A stretch of 55,288 bases of DNA from Candidatus Omnitrophota bacterium (GCA_017992455.1 JAGOOP010000011.1:1-55288); one strand, 5' to 3'. Positions 1 to 8,633 are shown, counted from the first letter of the stretch. Notes: generated from the sequence alone by a model not told the origin. Program-made: numbers and translations.

Positions 1-1
1 C

Positions 2-904
2 AAAGAAGTCAATACAAAAGTCACACTCGTAAACGCCACTTTTGAGTTCAAGAATACCGTCGGCCATCGGGCGGTCCTCGTCATCAGGGGCATCCGCGCC
101 GCGTTATCGGGCTGTATCACCAATACCGATCCTGCATATGTGCGCGAAGGCATGTTCGGCATTGCGCCGCGCAGCTTCGAAGCCGTGGTCAGGAAGGCGG
201 CCCCGATGCCCGGCTTCGAGGATGACGCGGCGGCGCAGGAGGCGGCGGATGTCCTCAATGAATTCATCGAGAAATCCCGCAAGGTCCTGGAGGCATCAGA
301 GGTCAACAGGCGCAGGATCGACCAGGGAAAGCCTGCCGCAAACTTCATATTGACCCGTTCAGCCGGAGACCGCCTGCCTCGGTTCCCGCAGGTGTCCGAT
401 ATATACGGCATGAAATGCGGCTGTTTCGTGCAGATGCCTGTCGAGCGGGGCATCGCGCTTTTGACCGGCATGGAGATCGTCGAGGTTCCGCGTTCGACCG
501 GGCTTCTCGATGTCGATTATCCGGTATGGGCGAAGATCGCCGCGGATTCGCTGAACCGTTTCGACTGTTTGTATGTCCATATCAAGGGCCCGGATGACCC
601 GGGCCATGACGGCGACTGCATGGATAAAAAAGCGGTCATCGAGGCGATCGATGCGCATTACATAGGCAATTTGATCTCGACGTTAAAGCGCGAGGACTAT
701 ATCATCTGCGTTACTTCGGACCTGTGCACCGTATGCGAGATGAAGGCTCATTCCGCATTGCCGGTGCCGGTGTTGATATCAGGCGGCAGCATCAAGCCCG
801 ACGGGTCCATGTCATTTTCCGAAAAAACCGCAAAATTAGGGTCTCTGGGCGAGGTGCGCGCCCGCGAGATACTGCCTTTGCTTGTCAAGTACGCCTGCGG
901 ATAG
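2..904 (+). CDS. apgM: 2,3-bisphosphoglycerate-independent phosphoglycerate mutase, archaeal type (5' truncated)
   Basis: Interconverts 3- and 2-phosphoglycerate in glycolysis/gluconeogenesis in the cytoplasm. The open frame runs in from the left edge without a start, so the N-terminal part (metal-binding Asp/Ser of the alkaline-phosphatase fold) is missing. Visible family signs are NTDPAY near the left edge, the central CFVQMPVERGIALLTGM stretch, HIKGPDDPGHDGD (metal-binding Asp/His cluster) and TSDLCTVCEMKAHSALPVP near the C terminus, which matches the TSDH...HS...DPVP block of ApgM except that the usual His after TSD is Leu. The mnmG promoter lies inside its last codons. Family assignment is firm; activity cannot be judged from a fragment, and the TSDL variant deserves a check against the family alignment. 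Confidence 0.88.
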   Translation, partial: KEVNTKVTLVNATFEFKNTVGHRAVLVIRGIRAALSGCITNTDPAYVREGMFGIAPRSFEAVVRKAAPMPGFEDDAAAQEAADVLNEFIEKSRKVLEASEVNRRRIDQGKPAANFILTRSAGDRLPRFPQVSDIYGMKCGCFVQMPVERGIALLTGMEIVEVPRSTGLLDVDYPVWAKIAADSLNRFDCLYVHIKGPDDPGHDGDCMDKKAVIEAIDAHYIGNLISTLKREDYIICVTSDLCTVCEMKAHSALPVPVLISGGSIKPDGSMSFSEKTAKLGSLGEVRAREILPLLVKYACG

Positions 905-910
905 TATAAT
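882..910 (+). promoter_or_regulatory. sigma70-type promoter of mnmG
   Basis: TTGTCA (882-887), 17-bp spacer, TATAAT (905-910). The ATG of mnmG is at 920, only 9 nt after the -10 box, so the predicted transcript has at most a few leader bases and no room for a Shine-Dalgarno sequence. Confidence 0.7.
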
Positions 911-919
911 AATCCCGTT

Positions 920-2797
920 ATGCATACCCATGATGTCATTGTCGTCGGAGCAGGCCATGCCGGCATCGAAGCGGCTTTGGCTGCGAGCCGTATGGGCTGT
1001 TCCACGCTTATGGTGAACCTGCGGCTCGACACTATCGGCCACATGTCCTGCAATCCCGCTATCGGCGGCGTCGGCAAGGGCCAGCTTGTCAAGGAGATCG
1101 ACGCGCTCGGCGGAGAAATGGCAAAAGCGGCTGACGCCTGCGGCATGCAATTCCGCATCCTGAACGCTTCGAAAGGCGCAGCGGTGCAATCCTCGCGCGC
1201 GCAGATAGACCGCAGTCTGTATATACGGTATATGACCCGCGCGGTCAAAGCACAGAAGAACCTTGCGTTCAAGCAGGCAGAGGTCGCCGGGCTCGTTGTC
1301 GAAGATACCACCGTGCTCGGGGTTGTGCTTGAGGGAGGGACGGAACTCCGGGCCGCATGCGTTGTGTTATGCCCCGGCACGTTCCTGGCCGGACTGATGC
1401 ATGTCGGCCTGCAGTCTCATCCGGGCGGCAGGCAGGGCGAGCGCGCGTGCACGGCGCTCACCGATGACCTGAAAGGCCTCGGATTCGGTCTTTTGCGGTT
1501 CAAAACAGGCACCTGCCCCCGGCTTGATACAAAAAGCATCGATCACAGCCGGCTGATCGTGCAGGAAGGCGACCGGCCTCCAAAACCCTTCTCGTTCTCC
1601 ACGAAGCGTCTGAAACAGCGCCAGATCCCCTGTCATATTACCTATACGAACAAACAAACGCATCAGATCATCCTTGATAATCTTGATAAATCCCCGCTGT
1701 TCACGGGTAAAATACTTTCGACCGGCGTTCGGTACTGCCCGTCCATCGAGGACAAGATCGTGCGTTTCGGGGACAAAGAGCGCCATCAGATATTTCTCGA
1801 GCCCGAAGGGTATCATACGGATCAGGTATATCCCAACGGCCTTTCGACGAGCCTGCCTGAAAACGTGCAGCTTGCCATACTCCATTCCATCAAAGGCCTC
1901 GAGCGCGCAAAAGTCCTGCGGTTCGGCTACGGCATCGAGCATACCGTCGTCGAGCCAACGCAGATATTCCCTTCGCTTGAGACAAAGCGCATCAGGAATC
2001 TTTTTACCGCAGGCCAGATCAACGGCACGACCGGTTATGAGGAAGCGGCCGCGCAGGGGCTGATCGCGGGCATCAATGCGGCTCTGCGCGCGAAGAAGAG
2101 GGAACTGCTCGTGCTTGACCGCGCAAGCAGTTATATCGGCGTGCTGATCGACGACCTGACCACGAAAGGGACGAATGAGCCGTATCGCATGTTCACCTCG
2201 CGCGTCGAATACCGGCTCGTGCTGCGGGAGGATAATGCCGATATACGGCTCGCAGAACACGGATATGCCGCAGGGCTCGTTTCAAAGGCGCATTTCGAGC
2301 GGGTCAGGAAGAAAGCCCGGGGAATAAAAAAAGCCATAGCATTTTTTCACAAACACCCGGTCAAGCAGTCGCCGGCTGTGGCGAAATACCTGGCAGGGTT
2401 GAAAAGCTCGCCTTTGAAGAAGAGAACGACGCTTGCGGACCTTCTCAGGCGGCCGGAGATCACGTATCCTTTGCTTGCGCGCATTCCCGGCGTTTGCCTT
2501 GATCTGCCTGCAGCTGTTGCGCAGCAGGCCGAGATCGATATAAAATACTCCGGTTTCATCGAGCGCCAGCGTGCCGAGGTGGACAAATTCGAGCATCTGG
2601 AAAAGATACGATTGCCGTTGGAACTTGATTACGCGGCCATCCCCGGCATATCGCGGGAGATCGGAGAGAAATTAAAATCGTTCAAACCCGTGAACCTCGG
2701 ACAGGCGTCGCGCATCTCGGGCGTTACGCCTGCGGCAATATCGATACTTATGGTGTATTTAAGGAAGATCAATGCAAAAGACCACAACAAACAATAA
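920..2797 (+). CDS. mnmG: tRNA uridine-5-carboxymethylaminomethyl(34) synthesis enzyme MnmG
   Basis: FAD-dependent partner of MnmE; it installs the (carboxymethyl)aminomethyl group on U34 of tRNAs reading split codon boxes. The 625-residue length is normal for the family. Seen: the Rossmann FAD motif GAGHAG at residues 10-15, the signature CNPAIGGVGKGQ (from Cys44) followed by LVKEIDALGG, and TGYEEAAAQG in the FAD-binding C-terminal half. The C-terminal helical domain for MnmE contact is present and full length. The ATG follows directly on a strong promoter without a ribosome-binding site. The last 26 bp overlap the next gene. mnmE is not in the window. Confidence 0.97.
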   Translation: MHTHDVIVVGAGHAGIEAALAASRMGCSTLMVNLRLDTIGHMSCNPAIGGVGKGQLVKEIDALGGEMAKAADACGMQFRILNASKGAAVQSSRAQIDRSLYIRYMTRAVKAQKNLAFKQAEVAGLVVEDTTVLGVVLEGGTELRAACVVLCPGTFLAGLMHVGLQSHPGGRQGERACTALTDDLKGLGFGLLRFKTGTCPRLDTKSIDHSRLIVQEGDRPPKPFSFSTKRLKQRQIPCHITYTNKQTHQIILDNLDKSPLFTGKILSTGVRYCPSIEDKIVRFGDKERHQIFLEPEGYHTDQVYPNGLSTSLPENVQLAILHSIKGLERAKVLRFGYGIEHTVVEPTQIFPSLETKRIRNLFTAGQINGTTGYEEAAAQGLIAGINAALRAKKRELLVLDRASSYIGVLIDDLTTKGTNEPYRMFTSRVEYRLVLREDNADIRLAEHGYAAGLVSKAHFERVRKKARGIKKAIAFFHKHPVKQSPAVAKYLAGLKSSPLKKRTTLADLLRRPEITYPLLARIPGVCLDLPAAVAQQAEIDIKYSGFIERQRAEVDKFEHLEKIRLPLELDYAAIPGISREIGEKLKSFKPVNLGQASRISGVTPAAISILMVYLRKINAKDHNKQ

Positions 2798-3482
2798 GGC
2801 ATTGCGCACATTGAGCAAAGGGCTGGGCCTGGATCTTTTCGGCGTTGCGGACATCGCCCATGTCAAATCCGGCTTTGCCTTATCAAAGGATGTGATTGCC
2901 CGGGTCAGGTATGCCATTGTGGCGGGAACGCGCCTTTCATCTGCAGTCCTTGCGGAAATACATCAGGAACCGACCAGATTGTATTCGCATCATTATAAAA
3001 CAGCCAATACCTTCCTTGACCTGTGCGCGTTCAGGATGTCCAACTATATCCAGGACAAGGGGTTTTATGCCTTGCCGATCCCGGCCTCACAGCTTCTTGA
3101 TTGGAAAAGGCAGACAGCGCATCTGTCGCATAAGCACCTGGGCGTTCTGGCAGGACTGGGCTGGATCGGCAGGAATAATCTGCTGGTGACGAGGGAATTC
3201 GGCGCACAAATCCGGCTTGTCACGGTCCTGACCGATATGCCCTTGATGGCTGATACGCCGGTCAAAGAAGATTGTGGACAATGCCGTGCGTGTGTAGTAC
3301 TATGTCCTGCGGGGGCCATAAAAGAGTGCTCCGGCGATTTTGATCACCGCGCCTGTTTTGAAAAGCTTCAGGCTTTTGAAAAGAGCAATACGGTCAATCA
3401 GTATATCTGCGGCGTGTGCGTCAATGTCTGCAAAGGCCGCAGGCTCAGCATATGCAGATCCTCGAAGAACAAACATCGGTAA
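2772..3482 (+). CDS. QueG-like iron-sulfur protein (epoxyqueuosine reductase-related)
   Basis: 236 residues, shorter than true QueG (about 310-380). Residues 115-160 (HLSHKHLGVLAGLGWIGRNN and LVTVLTDMPL) are typical of the QueG/double-cluster family. Two [4Fe-4S] ligand sets are visible: C168/171/174/178 in CGQCRACVVLCP and C213/216/220 in CGVCVNVC, the fourth ligand of the second cluster being a possible C195. QueG proper needs cobalamin; its DUF1730 N-terminal region looks shortened here. The gene overlaps mnmG by 26 bp, so the two are co-translated, which suggests a tRNA or redox role but does not prove it. Could instead be a related reductase of unknown substrate, as often found in anaerobes. 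Confidence 0.75.
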   Translation: MQKTTTNNKALRTLSKGLGLDLFGVADIAHVKSGFALSKDVIARVRYAIVAGTRLSSAVLAEIHQEPTRLYSHHYKTANTFLDLCAFRMSNYIQDKGFYALPIPASQLLDWKRQTAHLSHKHLGVLAGLGWIGRNNLLVTREFGAQIRLVTVLTDMPLMADTPVKEDCGQCRACVVLCPAGAIKECSGDFDHRACFEKLQAFEKSNTVNQYICGVCVNVCKGRRLSICRSSKNKHR

Positions 3483-3502
3483 ATGAATAAAAAGGATCGT
3501 TC

Positions 3503-5113
3503 ATGGTAAAAGAGATCATATTCGGCGTTGTCGGTGGTCTTGGCCTGTTCATCTACGGCATTGCCGAGATGAGTGAAGGGCTCCATAAGGCCTCGGGCGA
3601 CCGGATGCGCAAGATCCTGCATAACCTGACCGGCAGTCCCGTGCGCGGAGTGGCCGTGGGCGCGGGAATAACGAGCGTTATCCAGTCTTCATCGGCTACG
3701 ACCGTCATGGTGGTCGGTTTTGTCAACGCAGGCCTTATGTCCATCGTGCAGGCGCTCGGCGTCATCTTCGGGGCGAATATCGGCACGACCATTACCGGCC
3801 AGTTGATCGCGTTCAAGCTCACGGATTATGCCCTGCCTATTATCGGCGCAGGCATGCTCATCCTGCTTCTGGCCAGGAAGAAAAATCACAAGTATATCGG
3901 CGAGTTCATGCTGGGATTCGGCATACTTTTTCTCGGGCTCAATATCCTGACCCAGGTCATTGCGCCCCTGGGCGATTATGCCTGGTTCAACGAGCTGTTC
4001 CTGACTTTCGGGAAGAATCCGCTGCTGGGAATTTTCGCGGGATTTCTTGTCACTGCGGTGGTGCAGAGCAGTTCGGTCACGACCGGTATGGTCATCAGCC
4101 TTGCCATGGCAAATCTTATCGATCTCAGGACCGCGATCCCGCTCATGCTCGGATGCGATATCGGCACCTGCGTTACGGCGCTTATCGCCTCGGTGGGCAC
4201 CAATGTCTCAGCCCGTCGTGCTGCCATGGGCCATATCATGTTCAACATCATCGGCGTGCTCATGTTTCTGCCATTCCTCGGCGCGTTCGAGCATCTTGCC
4301 ACCCTGACATCCGGATCTTTGCCCAGGCAGATCGCCAACGCCAATACGATGTTCAAGCTGATCAACACGGTTATTTTTATCCCCTTTATCCCGCTTTTTG
4401 CATCTTTGCTGACCAGAGTGATCAAGGGCAAGGAAGAAGAGGAAATGGAATCAATGCCGAAATATCTGGAACGGCATTTTTTGAATACGCCTCCGATCGC
4501 CATCGAAGCTGCGATAAAAGAGATCGTCCGGGTCCTGGGCCTGACGCAAAAAATGGTCGCAACGGCAATGGACGGGCTCTATAAGAACAGCGCCCGGAAT
4601 ATGGAAAAGATCGCCCGCAGCGAAGAGGCGGTCGATTCGCTGCGCACCGCGATCACCAATTACCTGGTCGAGATCATGCAGCAGGAATTGAGCGCGTCCG
4701 AATCCAAGAAGATCCCCGCTCTTATCCATGCGGTCAACGACGTGGAAAGGATCGGCGACCATGCGGAAAATCTGCGGGACCTGGTCGAGCAGAAAATAGA
4801 GCGTTCCCTGCCTCTTTCCGCTGAAGCATTGACGGAATTGAAGGCCATGGGCGACGATATCAACAGGATGATCGGCTGTTCCGTCACCGCTTTGTCTTCC
4901 AATAATCTTGACGAAGCAAAGAAAGTTCTCCAGCAGGAATGTCAGATCAACACCCTGCGGGATAAACTCAAGAACAACCATGTCAAGCGCCTTGAACAAG
5001 GATCCTGTAATGTTCTCTCAGGCGTTATCTTCCTCGATACCATCAGCAACCTCGAAAAGATCGGCGACCACCTCAACAACGTCGCCCAGGCAGTCACCGA
5101 AGGCCTGCAGTAG
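3503..5113 (+). CDS. Na+/phosphate symporter with C-terminal PhoU-like domain
   Basis: Sodium-driven inorganic phosphate uptake across the inner membrane (NptA/PNaS family). 536 residues. Two inverted-repeat transport halves each carry the QSSS hallmark: QSSSATTVM from residue 61 and QSSSVTTGM from residue 188; about eight hydrophobic segments occupy residues 1-310. Residues about 335-535 form a helical PhoU-like domain with ERIGDHAENL and EKIGDHLNNV, probable metal-binding repeats. AAAGGA before the ATG is a fair ribosome-binding site. It stands upstream of the PhoP/PhoR-type genes and the pst operon, so a phosphate substrate is well supported by context. A hairpin repeat follows the stop codon. 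Confidence 0.93.
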   Translation: MVKEIIFGVVGGLGLFIYGIAEMSEGLHKASGDRMRKILHNLTGSPVRGVAVGAGITSVIQSSSATTVMVVGFVNAGLMSIVQALGVIFGANIGTTITGQLIAFKLTDYALPIIGAGMLILLLARKKNHKYIGEFMLGFGILFLGLNILTQVIAPLGDYAWFNELFLTFGKNPLLGIFAGFLVTAVVQSSSVTTGMVISLAMANLIDLRTAIPLMLGCDIGTCVTALIASVGTNVSARRAAMGHIMFNIIGVLMFLPFLGAFEHLATLTSGSLPRQIANANTMFKLINTVIFIPFIPLFASLLTRVIKGKEEEEMESMPKYLERHFLNTPPIAIEAAIKEIVRVLGLTQKMVATAMDGLYKNSARNMEKIARSEEAVDSLRTAITNYLVEIMQQELSASESKKIPALIHAVNDVERIGDHAENLRDLVEQKIERSLPLSAEALTELKAMGDDINRMIGCSVTALSSNNLDEAKKVLQQECQINTLRDKLKNNHVKRLEQGSCNVLSGVIFLDTISNLEKIGDHLNNVAQAVTEGLQ

Positions 5114-5123
5114 GCAAGGGAGG

Positions 5124-5200
5124 CTAAAAACGGGGTCAGAATTATTTATTTGCCGGAATACGCATAGCTAACAAATAAATAATTCTGACCCCGTTTTTAG
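5124..5200. repeat. Hairpin repeat, family A (copy 1)
   Basis: Perfect 29-bp inverted repeat: left arm 5124-5152 (CTAAAAACGGGGTCAGAATT onward), right arm 5172-5200, with a 19-nt loop ending in GCATAGCTAA. The same arms and loop recur at 16.6 and 21.0 kb and the arms at 12.6 and 48.7 kb. It begins 10 nt after one stop codon and ends 4 nt before the next start codon, and it could act as a terminator or mRNA-stability hairpin. Confidence 0.95.
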
Positions 5201-5204
5201 AACC

Positions 5205-5891
5205 ATGAAAGAAAAGATCCTTATAGTTGACGATGAAAAAGATATCGTCAAAATGATCGAGTATAACCTCAAGAAAGAGGGATACCGGACTGTCGCCTGC
5301 TATGACGGCGAGGATGCAATTGAGGCTGCGCGCAAAGAGCACCCGGACCTTATGGTGCTCGACCTGATGCTTCCCGTTATGGACGGCCTTGAAGTATGCC
5401 GGGCCCTGAAAAAAGAGTCTGCTACCGCGAAGATCCCCATTATCATGCTTACCGCCAAGCGCCAGGAATCGGACAAGGTCGTTGGTTTAGAGCTTGGCGC
5501 GGATGATTATATGACCAAGCCGTTCAGCCCGCGCGAGCTTTTGGCCCGGATCAAAGCGGTCCTGCGCAGGACGCAGGAAAAAGAGCGCATCCCCGATACC
5601 CTGACGATCGGCGACCTGTGCATCGATCTTGCGAGGATCAGCGTTTCGGTGAATAAAAAACCCGTTGCCCTGACGTCAAAAGAGTTCGAGCTGCTTAAAA
5701 CGCTCATCAAGGCAAAGGGAAGAATGCTGTCGCGCGATTACCTGCTCGATACCATCTGGGGCTATGACCGCGCAACGGAGATCCAGACGCGCACCGTGGA
5801 CGTGCACATCCGCACCCTGCGCAGGAAACTGAAGACAGCGGCGCGGCATATCGTCACGGTCAAGAATTATGGCTACCGGTTTGAAGAATAG
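5205..5891 (+). CDS. phoP: PhoB/PhoP-type response regulator
   Basis: Receiver domain (residues 1-120) with acidic pocket D9/D10, phospho-acceptor D53, T83 and K105, followed by an OmpR-type winged helix (about 130-226; SKEFELLKTL and RTVDVHIRTLRRKL). Receives phosphate from the kinase encoded next and most likely activates the pst operon. 228 residues is normal. The start is fixed by MKEKILIVDDE, the usual beginning of the receiver fold, yet there is no Shine-Dalgarno sequence because the hairpin repeat ends only 4 nt before the ATG. The gene could equally be called phoB; the TTAACA-type sites before pstS resemble the Bacillus PhoP box more than the E. coli Pho box, hence the symbol. Confidence 0.93.
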   Translation: MKEKILIVDDEKDIVKMIEYNLKKEGYRTVACYDGEDAIEAARKEHPDLMVLDLMLPVMDGLEVCRALKKESATAKIPIIMLTAKRQESDKVVGLELGADDYMTKPFSPRELLARIKAVLRRTQEKERIPDTLTIGDLCIDLARISVSVNKKPVALTSKEFELLKTLIKAKGRMLSRDYLLDTIWGYDRATEIQTRTVDVHIRTLRRKLKTAARHIVTVKNYGYRFEE

Positions 5892-7668
5892 CATGCAGCG
5901 GCTGCGAAGCTTCAAGGCAAAGCTTATCCTTTCATTTGCCGCGCTCCTCGTCATCCCGTTCACGTTCGTCTATTTCAACCTCGATCAAAAACTCGAAAAC
6001 AGCGTCCTCGAAGATATTAAATCGTCTCTGATCAGGCAGGCGATGTTGATCGAGGATTCATTGATAAGCGGCGCCGGTTTGTTGCATGACCCCGTACGTC
6101 TTGATGCCGCGATCAAAAGGTTCAGTTCGAAGATCCCCGCTCGCATTACGGTTATTAACCCTGCAGGGGTTGTGCTGGCTGATTCCCAGAAAGCATTTGC
6201 CGATATCCCAACTATGGAGAACCATGGCCAGCGCCCCGAAGTAAGGGCCGCTCTGAACAATGCTACCGGATCCGAGATCCGTTATTCTGCAACGCTGAAG
6301 GCCGATATGCTGTATGTCGCCGTTCCTCTCAAGTCAGAAGGGTCCATACAGGCAGTTCTGCGGCTTGCCTTGCCGCTGGAGCGGATACAGGCCGTCCTCG
6401 GAACAACGCGCAAGACGCTCCTGTTCAGTCTCATGGTGGGTCTCGGAGCGGCGTTCATACTGGGGACATTATTAGCGCGAAGCTTTATCAGGCCGGTTAA
6501 CCGCTTCATCTACGCATCGGAAAAATTCTCAAAAGGCGAATTCAGCCACCGGATACATCTTGATTCTCCTGATGAAATGGGCAGGCTCGCTCAGACATTG
6601 AACGGCATGGCAGGCCATATCGAGGAGAAGATCCGGCTCATTGAGGTCCAGAACCAGCAGCTGCGCGCCATTTTTCAGAGCATGGTCGAAGGGATCATGG
6701 TCCTCGATAAGGAAACGGCGGTCATTGCCGTGAATCCTGCCATCGAACGCATGTTCGCCGTCACCCAGTCCCGGGCGCAGGGTAAAACGTTCCTGGAAAT
6801 CATCCCGAACAATGATATTGCCGAGGTTATCCACCAGGTCCTGCGTTCGAACACCATCGTATCCCGCGAACTGGCTATCGTCTGGCCTGTGCATAAGATC
6901 CTGCAGTTGAACGCGGTGCCGATCGTGGAGGCAGGCGCGGTTGCCGGCTGCCTTATTGTCGCGCATGACGTGACCGAGATGCGCAGGCTCGAGACCGTCA
7001 GGACGGATTTTGTAGCAAACGTGTCCCACGAATTGAAAACGCCGCTCACCTCGATCAAGGGTTTTGTCGAGACCCTGCGGGAAGGCGCCCTCGAGGATAA
7101 AGAACACGCTGTGCATTTTTTGCACATTATCCAGGAGCACACGGACCGGCTGAACAACCTTATCAATGATCTGCTCGACCTGTCATATCTTGAATCAAAA
7201 GGGTCAGCGCTTGCAAAAGAGCAAGTGAAATTTAAAGACCTGGTTGATAAGGTGTTTTCGGACTTTGGCGTTTCGATCAAAAAGAAGTCTATCGCGGTCA
7301 AAAACCTTATCCCTTCTGATATGAGCGTCCTGGCAGATAAGGCCAAGATCGAACAGGTGTTCACCAATTTGATCGACAATGCCGTGAAGTTCAACAAGGA
7401 AAAAGGAGAATTGGTCATTGCCTGCAGGGAAGAAGCAGGAAAGATTGTGGTATCTGTGCAGGATTCAGGCATCGGCATTCCGGTAAAAGATCTTCCGCGT
7501 ATTTTCGAGCGTTTCTACCGCGTTGACAAGGCCCGGTCGCGCGAGCTTGGCGGCACCGGGCTCGGGCTGTCAATCGTCAAACATATCGTCGAGCTCCACA
7601 ACGGAGCTGTCGGCGTCGAATCCACCGAAGGCATCGGCTCCCGCTTCTGGTTCACCCTTCCCCTGTAA
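5869..7668 (+). CDS. phoR: PhoR-type membrane sensor histidine kinase
   Basis: 599 residues: TM helix (about 17-37), extracytoplasmic sensor (about 38-180, Cache-like), second TM (about 183-205), HAMP (about 206-260), PAS (about 265-370), HisKA with FVANVSHELKTPLTS (phospho-acceptor H387) and HATPase with N box NLIDNAVKFN, DSGIGIP and GGTGLGLSIVKH. This is the domain order of Gram-positive-type PhoR. The 5869 start overlaps the regulator gene by 23 bp; ATG 5893, just after that gene's stop, gives a protein shorter by 8 residues and is an equally good start. Predicted to autophosphorylate under phosphate limitation and phosphorylate D53 of the neighbouring regulator. Confidence 0.93.
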   Translation: MATGLKNSMQRLRSFKAKLILSFAALLVIPFTFVYFNLDQKLENSVLEDIKSSLIRQAMLIEDSLISGAGLLHDPVRLDAAIKRFSSKIPARITVINPAGVVLADSQKAFADIPTMENHGQRPEVRAALNNATGSEIRYSATLKADMLYVAVPLKSEGSIQAVLRLALPLERIQAVLGTTRKTLLFSLMVGLGAAFILGTLLARSFIRPVNRFIYASEKFSKGEFSHRIHLDSPDEMGRLAQTLNGMAGHIEEKIRLIEVQNQQLRAIFQSMVEGIMVLDKETAVIAVNPAIERMFAVTQSRAQGKTFLEIIPNNDIAEVIHQVLRSNTIVSRELAIVWPVHKILQLNAVPIVEAGAVAGCLIVAHDVTEMRRLETVRTDFVANVSHELKTPLTSIKGFVETLREGALEDKEHAVHFLHIIQEHTDRLNNLINDLLDLSYLESKGSALAKEQVKFKDLVDKVFSDFGVSIKKKSIAVKNLIPSDMSVLADKAKIEQVFTNLIDNAVKFNKEKGELVIACREEAGKIVVSVQDSGIGIPVKDLPRIFERFYRVDKARSRELGGTGLGLSIVKHIVELHNGAVGVESTEGIGSRFWFTLPL

Positions 7669-7672
7669 AAGT

Positions 7673-7726
7673 TTAACATAGATTTAACATACACTTCATA
7701 GCGCCATAACAGGGTAGTTGTATAAA
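7673..7726 (+). promoter_or_regulatory. Pho-type operator (four 11-bp-spaced half-sites) and -10 box of the pst operon
   Basis: TTAACA (7673-7678), TTAACA (7684-7689), TTCATA (7695-7700) and ATAACA (7706-7711) follow each other with exactly 5 nt between them, an 11-bp period. TATAAA (7721-7726) begins 9 bp after the last half-site and there is no good -35 box, the layout of a promoter activated by a dimeric PhoB/PhoP protein. Confidence 0.8.
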
Positions 7727-7753
7727 CATATCAAAGATCGCAAGGAGGATATG

Positions 7754-8605
7754 ATGAGAAAGATATTATGGGGTATGGCAGCAATAATGGTCATAGCGGT
7801 CCCGGCGCTTGCGGCAGGGAAAAAAGGCGCTTTGCAGATCAAGGGTTCGGATACCATGGTCAATCTCGGCCAGGCATGGGCTGAGAAATACATGGAGAAG
7901 AATCCCGCTGATTTCATCGCAGTGACCGGAGGTGGCTCAGGCACGGGCATGGCAAGCCTTATATCAGGCACGTGCGATATCGCCATGTCGTCGCGCAATA
8001 TCAAGCAGAAAGAGATCGACCTGGCAAAGGCCCAAGGCCATGATCCTGTTGAGATCAAGGTTGCCTTGGACGGTATCGCTGTTGTTGTTCATCCGAAGAA
8101 CACGGTCGAAAAGCTGACGCTCGACCAGTTGGCCGATATTTTCAGCGGCAGGATCGCGAGCTGGAAACAGGTAGGCGGCGCTGATGCGAAGATCGTCATC
8201 CTGTCGCGTGAAGTGAATTCCGGCACGCATGTGTATTTTAAAGAGCATGTGCTGCGAAAGAACGATCCAAGCTCGAAAGCGGAATTCGCCGCAGGCGCGC
8301 TTATGCTTTCATCATCACAGGCCATTGCGGATGAGGTCGCAGGAAATCCGTCGTCGATCGGATATTACGGCATGGGGTATATTTCCCCGAAACAAAAGAC
8401 GGTCGCTGTTGCCAAAGACGGGACATCAGAGTATGTCGAGCCGACCATTGACAATGTCATGAAAGGGCTGTATCCGATCTCCAGGCCTTTGTTCTTCTGC
8501 GTCGAAAGCCGGCAGGACGAAGCGGTCCGGAAGTTCATCGAATTTGCATTATCGCCCGAAGGACAGGCCATAGTCAAAGAAACAGACTTTGTTCCGATCA
8601 AATAA
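7754..8605 (+). CDS. pstS: Phosphate ABC transporter substrate-binding protein
   Basis: Captures inorganic phosphate outside the inner membrane for the Pst importer. The N terminus is a Sec signal peptide (MRKILWGMAAIMVIAVPALA, probable cut after AlaAla). Family motifs: IKGSDTMVNL at the start of the mature protein, VTGGGSGTGMASLISGTCDIAMSS for phosphate binding, and SREVNSGTHVYFKEHVL. AAGGAGG (7742-7748) is 5 nt from ATG 7754; ATG 7751 is possible but too close to it. An in-frame ATA/TTG-rich extension upstream would run into the operator and is rejected. First gene of the operon behind the four-site Pho box; a short hairpin follows its stop, which may favour PstS over the membrane subunits. 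Confidence 0.96.
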   Translation: MRKILWGMAAIMVIAVPALAAGKKGALQIKGSDTMVNLGQAWAEKYMEKNPADFIAVTGGGSGTGMASLISGTCDIAMSSRNIKQKEIDLAKAQGHDPVEIKVALDGIAVVVHPKNTVEKLTLDQLADIFSGRIASWKQVGGADAKIVILSREVNSGTHVYFKEHVLRKNDPSSKAEFAAGALMLSSSQAIADEVAGNPSSIGYYGMGYISPKQKTVAVAKDGTSEYVEPTIDNVMKGLYPISRPLFFCVESRQDEAVRKFIEFALSPEGQAIVKETDFVPIK

Positions 8606-8609
8606 CGCG

Positions 8610-8626
8610 CCCGGCGTTGAGCCGGG
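8610..8626 (+). terminator. Short intercistronic hairpin between pstS and pstC
   Basis: CCCGGC (8610-8615), loop GTTGA, GCCGGG (8621-8626), located 4 nt after the pstS stop and 7 nt before the pstC start. There is no U-tract, so a full terminator is unlikely; a 3'-end stabiliser or attenuator that raises PstS over PstC is plausible. Confidence 0.5.
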
Positions 8627-8633
8627 TAACCGT

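Noticed and set aside
1367-2260. Long minus-strand open frame opposite mnmG
   Set aside because: Shadow of a highly conserved gene; no ribosome-binding site or recognisable domain.
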